A DNA stretch of 30,414 nucleotides from Rhizaria sp. SCN 62-66 (taxonomy: Eukaryota; Rhizaria, unplaced): contig MEDY01000365.1 of assembly GCA_001724265.1 (NCBI GenBank), positions 1 through 30,414 of the forward strand, given 5' to 3'. The notes under the pieces were generated by a model. It ran no database searches. It was not told the DNA's origin and saw only the letters and a list, made by a program, of their open reading frames with translations. Below, in pieces: positions 1-9,643 of the stretch (positions are counted from its first letter, which is position 1; every line of letters starts with the position of its first letter). Position numbers and translations under genes: made by a program.

Positions 1-186
1 ACAGAAACACCACCTTTGGACACAGCGAGGGGAATACACCGTGGGCCGTCTTCGTCACCGTCTCACATGCTTTTTTATGTAAAATGTCGTGCGTCACAAC
101 TGCTTATTGTTGAATTGATCAAAGTTGTCTCTGTCGCCATCGTGGAGTTTGACCACGCGCCAGCTATTAGTAAGCTTACATTTTAA
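1..186 (+). CDS. possible C-terminal fragment of an upstream gene (partial, unidentified)
   Basis: Frame 1 is open from the first base for 61 codons and ends at TAA (184-186). The residues are mixed rather than low-complexity, with a hydrophobic stretch around LLIVELIKVVSVAIVEF. I do not recognise a family. The frame is too short to be sure it is coding, and frame 2 is also open for about 26 codons from the window edge. It could be the last exon of a gene starting to the left, or chance. Confidence 0.25.
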   Translation, partial: TETPPLDTARGIHRGPSSSPSHMLFYVKCRASQLLIVELIKVVSVAIVEFDHAPAISKLTF

Positions 187-569
187 TCTTTAAGCATCTG
201 TCGGGGTGCAAGGAGGGGTTTTAGTCAGTAGTATGTGACGACGAGTCTGACACTGTTCACTGGGGTAGCCTAGCGTTCGTCTTTAAAAGATTTCCCTGTC
301 GATCGGTCTTTTAGTCAGCGATGGCTAAGAGAAAACGCGCCGATACTAGTACTAGTTTTTAAAAAAAGAAGCTCTGTCAACCTGTAAAGAACGAACAACT
401 CTCCGAATTCGTCATACAAAACCGTTGGGTATACAATAAACAGTTATATTATTTATAAATAAAGTAACATATAGAGATATAAATAGCTTTTCATAAATCC
501 TTAGCCGATAATGAATATTTTTTTTAAAAAACTTAGATACTTAAAATTGGGCCTGCAGTGTATCTAAAA
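187..569. other. intergenic, AT-rich spacer with a short broken reading frame
   Basis: No gene is supported here. A short frame starts at ATG 321 (MAKRKRADTSTSF) and stops at TAA 360-362. It then stays open in the same frame for 31 more codons, to TAA at 456-458, with a protein-like composition rich in K, Q, N and E. This may be a relic of a gene or mobile element. The last 130 bases are simple AT-rich flank of the tRNA gene. Confidence 0.4.
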
Positions 570-640
570 GGTCTTATAGTATAGCGGTTAGTACGATTGG
601 CTCTGATCCAATAGTCCTGAGTTCGAATCTCGGTAAGACC
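570..640 (+). tRNA. trnQ-CUG: tRNA-Gln (anticodon CUG)
   Basis: The 71-nt sequence folds as a canonical cloverleaf. The acceptor stem is GGTCTTA/TAAGACC (7 of 7 paired). The D arm contains AGCGGTTAGT, the anticodon stem is ATTGG/CCAAT with loop CTCTGAT, and the T arm is CTGAG-TTCGAAT-CTCGG. The anticodon is CUG, which reads CAG. There is no intron and no encoded CCA. The overall sequence closely follows eukaryotic tRNA-Gln, including the A box (around TAGCGGTTAGTAC) and B box (GTTCGAATC). This matters because UAG appears to be read as an amino acid in this genome. This tRNA is the standard CAG decoder and would read UAG only by a G-U mismatch at the first codon position, so it is not by itself the dedicated UAG decoder. 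Confidence 0.97.
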
Positions 641-642
641 TT

Positions 643-650
643 AATTTTTT
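643..650 (+). terminator. Pol III oligo-T terminator of tRNA-Gln
   Basis: A run of six T (645-650) begins five bases after the tRNA 3' end on the same strand, as expected for RNA polymerase III termination. Confidence 0.85.
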
Positions 651-673
651 GGCCGCCCTCTTACCATGGTCCG

Positions 674-681
674 GCGCCAAA
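674..681 (-). promoter_or_regulatory. E2F-like site (TTTGGCGC on the minus strand)
   Basis: An exact match to the E2F/DP core TTTSSCGC (reads GCGCCAAA on +). No gene start can be assigned next to it, so its function is open. A single 8-mer can occur by chance. Confidence 0.2.
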
Positions 682-1224
682 TCACGCCAAATCGCGCTTC
701 CTCATGACTAATTTTTTTTTTGCACCCACGGGATCTCCTGGCTGATCCACTAGAGCCGCAGCTCTATTGGTCAGTGAAGTCATCTGTCACCGCGCCGCCG
801 CACACATGCGCGCAGGGCCCGCCCACCGCTGGTGTGAATCTTGAATTGTGAAGATGAGGATGGTGAATCTGAGGAGGACAGTTGTGCGGAGGATGATGAG
901 GAGGACGATGAGGAGGACGACAATTACGCTTCGTGAATGTAACAAGCTGCGCTGATACGTGTGTTTTCATTTGAAAATTTCATGTATGATAGTCAAACCT
1001 AAATAACAAGTAGTTGTGACAAAACAAAACTATCAGCTAAAATAAGCAGCATCGTTCGTACTGTCTGAAAACAACCAACGCAGACTGCACTGCTCTCGCA
1101 GCGGCACCTCGGCCACAGCAAGTGCTAGTCTAATGGCCCTTTCTCTCCGGGCCAGTTCTGCTCAAACAGCGACAGACACACGCAAAGCAGTGGAAGTGTT
1201 TATCTCTTGCACATAGAGCTCGAG

Positions 1225-2930
1225 TCACCGCGCGGCCTTTTGCGCCGCCGCGGCCTCGGCCTCCGCGGCGGCGTCGGCTTTGGCCTCCTCCTCGGTCTCC
1301 CGCCGGTGGCGGTGCTCCTGCCAGACGCCGGGGAACCAGTACGTCTCCGTGACGGCGCCGTCGCCGCCGGCGTAGCTGCTCTGCTGCAGCTCGAGCCAGC
1401 AGAGGCCCTCCTTGAGCAGCGATTGCAGCCCGCGGAGGGCGCGGCTGCGGTCCCAGCCGAGCGCCGCGGCCGCACCCGCCACCGTCACGGCGCCCACGGC
1501 GGGGGCCAGACCGCCGGGAGTCGTCGGGGACACGGGGCTGACAGCGCCAGAGTCACCCGCACCCGCACTCGTACTCGCAGTGGCACTTGCGGTGGAACCT
1601 GCGGTGGAACTCACATTTGCGGTGAGAGCTGGGAGGGGCTTGCGCGAGAGCGACAACAAAGCAATCGTGTCGGTCGAGAGCTCGGTGGGCACCGACAACA
1701 CCATCGTGGCGCCGGAGACCGAGACGAGGCGGAAGCCGTTGCCAAGTACTTTGACCTTTTCGATCGCGGTGACCACGTCACTCGTCACGATCGCGCTGCT
1801 GTTGTTGCTCTGCGCACTGGCGGCCGAGACGGCGGCGGCCGCGGTGGCGCGGCGGCCGCGGAGCTGGCGGAGGCGGCGGAGGAGCTCTGGCAGGGCAATG
1901 AGGCCGCCGTTCTCCGCGCGCGTCACGAGGCAGACCTCGATGATCTGCACCGCAAGCTGGGAGAGCGGCGGGTTTCGGTGTAAAAAAGGGATTTTTGAGA
2001 GAGTATATAAATGAGAAACATGAAAAATCACAGTAATGACGCACAAATTCAATTAGTACACATTATATAAACGATATATCCGACATTGACGTGATTTTTA
2101 ACATTAGTTAGTTAGTTACTGAAGTAAATAGTGAACGTACTTGGTAGTAGAAGTCACCGACGCCGAGCGCCTGGGCCCAAAAGCCTTTGTTGGAGGCCAG
2201 GGGGTCAACACCAATAGAGGAGCACATCTTGTTGAACTGTGCGCGGAAGATGGGGTTCTATAGATGATGTTATAGATCAGAACAGCGCAAGAAAAGCAAC
2301 GGAACAATGTAAGGGCAGAGTAGCGAATCGAGATAGGAGTGACATCGTTGAGAGGAGATACATGCAGTTAAGTCCTATTCAGAATAATAATAAATAATAG
2401 CGTCGCAAAGTAACACAAACGACATCAATGTGTAACGACACGAGAGGCAATGGCGATGGTGACGACTTACCTTGCTGATCTTGTCTTTGTGCTTGGCCGC
2501 AAACTGAGCGAGGTTGTTCTGAAAAACCTCGAGCTGTTGCTTCATCTGTTGACGCGTTAATGGACAAGAGTAGACGCGGATTCGTGATGGTGATTCGTCA
2601 CACCAACAACGCAAAAAAGGGAGCGCGTTGACGGAAAGCAAAGCAAAGAGGGAAGATCTCATGAGAAAAGAGCCCCCATAGGCGATCAATCAAGCACAGG
2701 AGAGATAACCCAAAGACATATGCAAGAATGCAACAGTTGAAGTAACATATCGAGAGTACACAGCAAACCAGCGCAATATAGGCGTAGATGTGCAGCAAAG
2801 AGTGGGCGTCAAGGAAGAGGTGACGTACGGATGCTTCATTCTCAGCTTCAAGTTCGGTGCCTAGGTCTTCGTAGCGTTGCTTAACCTGGGCCTTTTTTTG
2901 CAACCCACCAATACCAGCACCTCGACGCAT
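1225..2930 (-). CDS. SNF8: ESCRT-II subunit SNF8/VPS22
   Basis: The product is a core subunit of ESCRT-II, which acts on endosomal membranes to sort ubiquitinated cargo and recruit ESCRT-III. Four exons: 2930-2829, 2545-2471, 2257-2141 and 1956-1225. All introns are phase 0, with donors GTACGT, GTAAGT and GTACGT. The product is about 341 aa. Family hallmarks are the N-terminal [13 protein letters not shown] (residues 1-13), the helical segment [20 protein letters not shown] (35-54), [11 protein letters not shown] (71-81), [14 protein letters not shown] (84-97), and the first winged helix beginning VQIIEVC with NGGLI. The second winged helix carries [22 protein letters not shown]. The protein is longer than typical SNF8 (about 250-260 aa in animals and fungi) because Ala/Ser/Thr-rich insertions interrupt the winged-helix region and an Ala/Glu-rich tail follows. 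The stop is TGA. ATG 2930 is fixed by the conserved N terminus. The gene is divergent from its right-hand neighbour. Confidence 0.95.
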
Positions 2931-3472
2931 GGGGCGTAGTGCAGTGTGTCTAGACGGACGTTTCAACGCGTTCTATCATTCTCTTTTCACTTGGTCTCGC
3001 GCCGTTGGCTGGGCCGAGCAGGACTGCCACAAAACCGCCTGCAAAGAATCAGCAGTGCGTTCATCATATTATCGCCGTGCTGTCGCATTCTTGGTTCGGT
3101 TTTAGCGCATAATATTGAATGTTTTCTGTTATATTTTAAGCGTATGCGCGTAAACTCTTGTTTCGATGTGATATTGTGATGATACCGCGGCCAGTTGATA
3201 TGCATCTACCTCTCGGCTCGCCCACCATCTGAACAGTCATGTTCTCTCTCAAATCTGACTGTTTACTTCATGATTTCAAACTTTCTCCACAAAATCACAT
3301 CTTATATGTTGTTTTAATTTATTTTTACGCCCATTCACTCACGTATTACACCTGTGTTCTCTTCGTCCGCACTCTGGCATGCGCCGTATCAGCTCCCCTC
3401 CGCGCTCTTTCCCCCCGCCCCGCAGCGCATACAGCCGGCTCTCTCCTGCGCCCCGCGCCAGCCAGCGAGCCA
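2931..3472. promoter_or_regulatory. divergent promoter region between SNF8 and the giant Ser-rich gene
   Basis: These 542 bases separate two divergent start codons. The left half is mixed and AT-leaning. The last 100 bases are strongly pyrimidine-rich and could be 5' UTR of the rightward gene or a 5' UTR intron end (ccccgccccgcag, ending at 3425). The open frame continues upstream in phase from 3473 to an ATG at 3239, but that stretch has none of the composition of the protein that follows. Confidence 0.5.
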
Positions 3473-3860
3473 ATGTTTGGGTTTTCCAGCAGCTCCTCGA
3501 GCAGTAGCGGCAGCGGCAGCAGCGGCAGCTACAACGGCCCCCGCGCGCCCCCCAGCAGCATCGCACACGCGCACTCGCATTCGCACCCGCACTCGCACGC
3601 GTCGAGCTCGAGCTCTTCCAGCGCTTCCCGCTCCCCGTCCCAGTCCTCAGGCTCGGGCTCCGGCTCCGGCCTGCTGGCGCCGCCGCTGTCCCCGGCCTCT
3701 GCGCAGTACAACCCCTCGCACATCGCGTCCGTCGCGGCCTACACGCTGAGCCCGCAGATCATGGGCGCGGCCTCCCCGCACGGCAACGCCACCACCGTAC
3801 TCTCCCTCTCCTCCTCCTCATCATCCTCCGCTAGCAGCAACCCTAGCGCTAATGCGAACA

Positions 3861-3895
<35 letters not shown>

Positions 3896-5487
3896 GCTGG
3901 GGCACACCGCATCCCTCGCACCGGCACCGGCTCTGGCTCTGGCTCAGGCTCAAGCTCAAGCTCAGTCTCAGGCGCATCAACGTCAGCATCGCCCACCCGC
4001 AACTCCAGCTCCGGCTCCGGCTCTGGCTCTGGCTCCGGCTCTGGCTCTGGCTCCGGCGCGGGCGCGGCGTCGCCCTCGCGCGGGGCCGTGGAGCTGATCT
4101 TCAGCATCAGCGACGGCCGCGGCGGGCTGACCGAGCTCCGCCGCGAGCACTACCTCTACAAGGGCGGCCGGCCGATCCGCTGCTCGCAGGGCGACTACGA
4201 CGCCGTGCCCGTCGCGGAGCGCGGCAGTGAGGCCGAGCAGGCCGCGATGCAGACCGCCATCCTGCAGCAGCAGCAGCAGGCGCAGACTCAACCACAGCAA
4301 CCGCAGAGTGGCAGTCGCGGTGGTGGCGGCGGCCGGTACCAGTTCCAGCCCTCGTCGTCCCCTACCAACGGTTATAGTAGCATGAGTGCGAGCGCGAGCT
4401 CCACTGGCAGCGGCTCCAGCGGTGGCGGCGGTAACCCCGCGAACACGTACTCGAGCGTCTTCAACAGCACGCTCTCCAGCTACAACTCCAACAACAGCAG
4501 CAGTAGCAGCAACAACAACAACAACAACAATACCGGCGGCGGCATGATGCCGGGCTTCCTCAAGACTGCCCAGGACGCCTTCGCAGGCATCATGTCGACC
4601 GTTGCGACCACTACGGCCACGGCCGCGACCGCCGTGGCCGCCGCTGCCGCCTCGGCCGCGTCCCCTGTGACGTCTCGCTCGGCGCCCCGGGTCCCCTCGC
4701 CCCGCAACTCGCACTCGCACGGTTACAGCAGCAGCCAGAGCTACGGCAGCGGGAGCAGTGGCAGTGGCAGCGGCTATAACGCGTTTGACCGTTTCGCGTC
4801 TTCATCGTCTTCGTCGTCAAGCTCTCAGAGGACTTTCAGCAGCAGCAGCAGCAGCAGCAGCGGCGGCGGTGGCGGTGGTGGCAGCGTGGTTGTGGTCCCG
4901 CGCCGCGCCTCTCCGATTGCTGGCGCCGCCTCCTCTTCTTCCGCGCCAGTGCCCGCGCCGGCTGCGGCTGCGGGAGGCGGGGGTTACCCTGTCTCGGGCG
5001 CGGGCGCATACGCGCAGTCGCTCAAGACGCTGGCGCAGCAAGGGCTCCTGCCGCAGGGACAGGGGCAGGGGCAGGGACAGTTGCAGCGGTCCGTCAGTGG
5101 CAGCGGCAGCGGCAGCAGCAGTGTGAGCGTGGTTGGAGGCAAGAAACAGATCGTCACTTCCGCTGCTGCCGCCGCCGCCGCTGCTGCTGCCAACAACAAC
5201 AGCCGACCGAGCGGCAACGCGTTAGTGACTGCGCCTGCGCTGTCCTCCTCCTCGTCCTACCCCCCCGTCCACTCACACAGCCAAAGTCAGAACCTGACTG
5301 CTTACGGTCACTCTGCTCACGGTCACTCTGCGGGCGCACATGTGGCGGCTCCACGCACTCTGCCCGCTAGTCGCAGCGCCAACGTTGGCTCTAGCTCGAG
5401 TTTCACCTTTAACTCTAGCTCTAGCTCTAGCTCTAGCTCTAGCTCGAGCGCTGCGACCGTGACGCCGACAAAGCAGATCATGACAGC

Positions 5488-5519
<32 letters not shown>

Positions 5520-7011
5520 TGAGTAGCAGTAAGCATAGCACGAATGTGCCTGCGGAGTCGGCTGTCGAGACCGTCACCGTCCCGGTTCTGCTGCCCGCGA
5601 GCGCTCACGCCACAAGCGGGTCGATGTCTCACTCACCTTCACTATCATCGTCATCTTCGTCGTCGTCGATCTTGCCTGCGGCTGCGAGCATCTCCAGCAG
5701 CGGCAGCGGCGACAGCGGCGTCGGTGCCGTGGCCGTGGCCGTGGCGCCCGCGCCAGTGCTCACTGCCAGCGGCTTCTACCTGCCGCCCGTGAGCCCGTAC
5801 GCGCCCGCGATCCGCCGTCCCGGCGACCGCCCCGGCGACGCCGCGGGCGCGCAGAACGCAGGCGTCACCGACAGCGCCGTCGCCGCCGCCGCCGCCGCCG
5901 CTGCCGCTGTTGGTGGTGGCGGAGGTGCGGGCAACGGCAAGCACTCTGCGTCGACGTTTTCGCTGCTCACGGACGCTTTCCGCTCTGCCTTCGCGATGTC
6001 GCCCTCCTCAGCCGCCGCCGCGCCAGCATCGGCCTCGCTCAACAGCAAGGGCAGCCACGGCCACGGCAGCAATAGCGGTACTGGCATGATGACGCGGCAG
6101 CGCGCGAAGAAGAGCGTGCGGTGGAACCCCCTGATGGTGCGAATGAAGGCCATCCCGCTCACCGGCCGCCGCCGCATGCGCGCCGCCAGCGCCGCGCCCG
6201 CGGAGGCGGCGGGAGACGGGGAAAGCGACGGTGGTGACAGCACCGACGAATACGCCGCTGACGACGACGACGACGGCGACGGCGACGGCGACGGCGACGA
6301 TAGCGGTGATGGCAGAGTCGTCGTGAAGCGCGTCGGTGGCGGTGGCGGCAGCGCGAGTTTGGGCGCGAGTCCGATGGCCGCCAAGGGCAAGGCCGACAAG
6401 GCCGGCAAGGGTGGCAAGAGAGCGGCGGCGGCGACGGCGACGGATGTGTTTAACAGCGTCGCCGCGGCTTCAGACAACAGCAACAGCAACGGCGGCGGCT
6501 CTGATGCGGGCAACGTTGTCAAGACCATTCGCTTTGATGATGATGACGACGACGACGACGACGGCAATGGCAATGGCAAGGACGCCAAGAGTAAGAAGGC
6601 TGCTGCTGCTGGTGCTGCTAGTGCTGCTAACGATGACAACGGCGACGATGACAACGCTGAAGAGAGCTTCCGGTCCAAGCGTTCCCGTCCGAACACTTCT
6701 GCCGCGGGCAGCAAGTCTAAGGGGGTACTTACCCTGACGCGCAACCCCTGGTCGATCCCGTTCCTGTCTTCGGGCAACATGACCCGCCGCGAGCGGCTTA
6801 ACTTTGAGGGTGTGCTCAAGGTCGACGCGCGCGCGCGCCTGGACCTCGGCGACCACGACGAGCAAATCGTCGCCGCCGGGCACTTGGACCAGCCGTCTAA
6901 GGGGCAAGCAGGCAGGGGCTCCGCGCCAGCGAGCGCCAGCAAGGCCGGCCGCGCGGGCGCCGCAAGCGCTGCTAGTCCCAGCTCGCGCGCCGCGGGCGAC
7001 AGCATCAGCAA

Positions 7012-7045
<34 letters not shown>

Positions 7046-9255
7046 GGCAGCGGCGTGACCGGTGCCGCGTTCGTCGGCGTCGCGCCCGCGCCCGGTGCTG
7101 GCATGGTCACCAACCAGGCGCTGCTTGCTGCGCTGCGCCCCGCAATTACCACCGCCAAGCGCGCCGCCCACACAGGCGCTGGTGCTGGCTCTGCTGGTGT
7201 TGTGGCTGGCGCGGGCGCGGGCGCGAGCGCTGGGCTGGGCGCGCTGTACAGCAACCACACGCCGGCCGAGTTCCTGGCCGCGGCCTCGCCGCTGCGCAAC
7301 CTCCCCGCCCTCAACAACAACAACATTAGCAGTGAGATTGGGCACTCGCATGCGAAGCCTCCGTCGTCACCGTCGACCCAGAGTCGCAACAGTGGCACCG
7401 GGGGCGGCAGCTCCCACAGCCCGAACGCGGGCGCCGCTTCGAGCCGTCTCTTGCCGTTTTACCCCTTCGCGGTCGTGCCCTTGCACAAGCCCGCCAAGCC
7501 CGCTGCCACCGCCGCCGCCGCCTCGACCCCGAATAGCAAGAGAAACGCCAAGGTCGGCGGGCGACGCAGGGACGCTGTGCACAGCGACGACGACGCCGAC
7601 GCCGAAAGCGAGACTGAAGACGAGGCGGACATCCCGTGGACAGAGCTGACGACGCCGACCGACGACTTCGTCTTCGGCTTCGACCCCACGACGGCGCCCG
7701 CGCTGCCGCTGCCGCCGCTGGCGTCCCTGCAGGGGCTGTCGCCCGCGAACGCGGCCAAGCGGCGCCTCGCGCGGCTGCATCAGGCGTGGACGGCCTCGCC
7801 CGCCATCGCCGCGTTGCTGCTGCGCTGCGTTGATCTCAACGCGCTTGTGCCCGACCCGCGCAACCCGTACCAGCACAATAACCTTGCCGTTAACGCCAAC
7901 ACTCAGCCCAACAACAACAGCGTCAACAGCATCGCGGACGCGGTGCCGCGGCTGCCCGCGATCCTGTCGTTCCCGCCGCTGGCGCTGTGCCCGGCCGCCG
8001 CGGTCGACGCGGGCGCGGACGCGGAGCTGGGCGACGTGCTGGAGAGCATGGGCATGCCCACGGTCGAGGCCGTGGCATGCTTCAAGTGGTTCCAGGTCGC
8101 GCGCTGGGTCGCCATCCTCGCTTTCGCTAAGGTACATTATTCGGACTAAGTTTCACTGAAACGAAAGAGATATTGTTGTTTAGTCCTGATTTGAGTATAT
8201 TTGCATATTTTTTAAAATTAAATTCTCACTCTTAAATTCTTAACCCCACATTCGTTGTTTCCCTCTCACAGGTCGGCCAGGTCAAGACGCGCCCCGCGTT
8301 GATCCGCCTGGCGTCGCTGCTGCGCGCCGAGCTGGACACGGACCACGTCTCGCTTCCCTACTCCTCGCTTATTGACCTCTCGATCACCATCCTCCCGGGG
8401 CTCTCCGGCGCGCACGCGGCCCGTTTGGAGCGCGACTTTGGCGTCATCTCGCTCGGCGACCTCGCCTTCGACCCCTGGTTCAACGCCGCGTTCGACCTCT
8501 TTGCCTGCGCGCGCGGCGCGGGCGTGCCCCCCACGGCCGCTGCGGCTGCCGCCGCCGACATGGACGACGGCGACGACGCCGCGGCGCTCGAGGGCGAGCT
8601 GAGCGCCGAGGAGCACACGGCGTGGTGGCTGCGTCCTGGCGGGCTCGAGGGCGAGGAAACGTATCTCTGCGCGCAGGCGGCCGCGGAGCAGAACACCACC
8701 GTTGGCTCCCACAACTACAGCGGCAGCAACAGCAACAACAACAACTACAGCAACAACAGCAGCAGCAGCAATGCTGGCGCTAGCGGCAGTAACAACAGGA
8801 AACAGATTTCGGTGACTCCCAACAACGCTGCGAGCGCCAAGCAGGGCCCGCGCGGGCAGCAGGCCGGCGGCGGCTCCGCCGCCAGCGGCAACAACGCCAA
8901 GGGGGTGCCCTCGCGCCGCGTGCCCTCAGTCACTCCCGCCGCGTCTGCGTCTGCCTCTGCCTCTACCGGTGCCTCGTCGTCGTCCGGCAGCTTCGGCGGC
9001 GCTGCCGGGGGCCGGGGGCTGGTGCGGCCGCCGACGCCGGCCAAGCTGTCGAACAAGCCCAACAACAGCAACAACACCACGAACGCTAACGCGGGCACTG
9101 GTGCGATCAACAACAGCTTTGCTCACCAGTCGCAGCGGCAGCAGCGGCAGCAGCAGAGGCAGCAGCAGCAGCAGCAACAGCCGCAACAGCCGAGTGGCGG
9201 TGGCGGTGGCGGCGGCAGGGGGCATGGGCAGCGGAAGCGCCCGCTGCAGATGTAA
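3473..9255 (+). CDS. giant Ser/Gly/Ala-rich low-complexity protein, unknown function
   Basis: Two exons (3473-8131, 8272-9255; phase 0, donor GTACAT, acceptor CTCTCACAG) give about 1,880 aa ending in TAA. I do not recognise the family. Roughly the first 1,100 residues are poly-Ser, Gly-Ser, poly-Ala, poly-Gln and poly-Asn tracts. Islands of normal composition are a basic patch [19 protein letters not shown] followed by Asp-rich acidic runs, a segment around [20 protein letters not shown], and an apparently folded C-terminal region spanning the intron (about residues 1390-1660). That region contains [35 protein letters not shown] and a helix-hairpin-helix-like [17 protein letters not shown] (about 1594-1610). 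It then ends in another Asn/Ser/Gln/Gly-rich tail. Basic and acidic patches suggest a nuclear or nucleic-acid-associated protein, but that is inference. ATG 3473 was chosen because composition changes abruptly there; an in-frame ATG lies at 3239. No in-frame TAG occurs. Confidence 0.8.
3865..3894 (+). repeat. (CAG)10 microsatellite, read as AGC poly-Ser
   Basis: Ten perfect CAG units inside the giant Ser-rich gene, read in the AGC frame as serine. Confidence 0.95.
4013..4057 (+). repeat. Gly-Ser hexanucleotide repeat (GGCTCN)n
   Basis: About seven GGC-TCC/TCT units encode alternating Gly-Ser. The antisense frame reads as Pro-Glu repeats, which explains spurious ORFs on the other strand. Confidence 0.9.
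5413..5446 (+). repeat. (AGCTCT)n hexamer repeat encoding poly-Ser
   Basis: A tandem AGC-TCT pattern mixes the two serine codon families, so the poly-Ser arose from a hexamer and not a trinucleotide expansion. Confidence 0.9.
5489..5518 (+). repeat. (CAG)10 microsatellite encoding poly-Gln
   Basis: Ten CAG units, here in the glutamine frame, in the middle of the giant Ser-rich gene. Confidence 0.95.
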
Positions 9256-9643
9256 GCACGTTCATGCTTGCATTTTCGTTGTTGCATCCTAAGTACACAA
9301 GTATTTATTACTTTGTTCTACAAACACATTTTTTGTCTCTTTGAAAGTTTTCTAATGCCATGTATGCTTTTTTACAACAATTTGTTTTAATTTCCGTTCG
9401 TTTTAATGTTTCTGTTTCTTTTCTATGCTATGTTATACGTGCAGTAGTGACAACTGTGGCGTCTTTCACTATTCATTGTTTTGATGCAATTCACTTATGT
9501 CACTGATACAAATACAGAACAATACTTTATAGATCAATCAGCTCAACAATGGAATTTGCTCTAAGAGCCTATTTTTAAGCTAGAAATGTGTATTTCATTG
9601 CATTTGAGCAACGTTTTTTGATATAAGTGAAAATGGGTAAAGT
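9256..9643. other. convergent 3' flanks, AT-rich
   Basis: This lies between the TAA of the giant Ser-rich gene and the TAA of the leftward low-complexity membrane-protein gene. It is T-rich on the + strand, with no AATAAA hexamer on that strand. I see no gene or RNA in it; it presumably holds both 3' UTRs. Confidence 0.6.

Larger units (their letters stand above)
641..1224. other. spacer between tRNA-Gln and the SNF8 stop codon
   Basis: This holds the 3' flank of SNF8 (transcribed leftward) and no convincing gene. An E2F-like GCGCCAAA lies at 674-681. A GAG/GAT/GAC-rich patch at 850-933 encodes an acidic tail on the + strand that ends in TGA (934-936). An in-frame TGA at 835 leaves only about 30 codons, and I see no good splice acceptor. 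It could be a small terminal exon or just a purine-rich simple repeat. Confidence 0.5.

Noticed and set aside
1207-1983. 258-codon plus-strand frame opposite SNF8 exon 4
   Set aside because: It is the shadow of a well-supported conserved exon in GC-rich DNA.
3239-3472. Upstream ATG (3239) as the start of the giant Ser-rich protein
   Set aside because: The intervening 78 residues differ sharply in composition and the DNA looks like a promoter or 5' UTR. The ATG at 3473 marks the start of the repeat-rich coding region.
5776-7398. 540-codon minus-strand open frame opposite the giant Ser-rich gene, and similar ones at 6470-7351 and 7367-8137
   Set aside because: Antisense of GC-rich simple repeats has few stops. 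The composition mirrors the repeats, and no start, splice or domain signal supports them.
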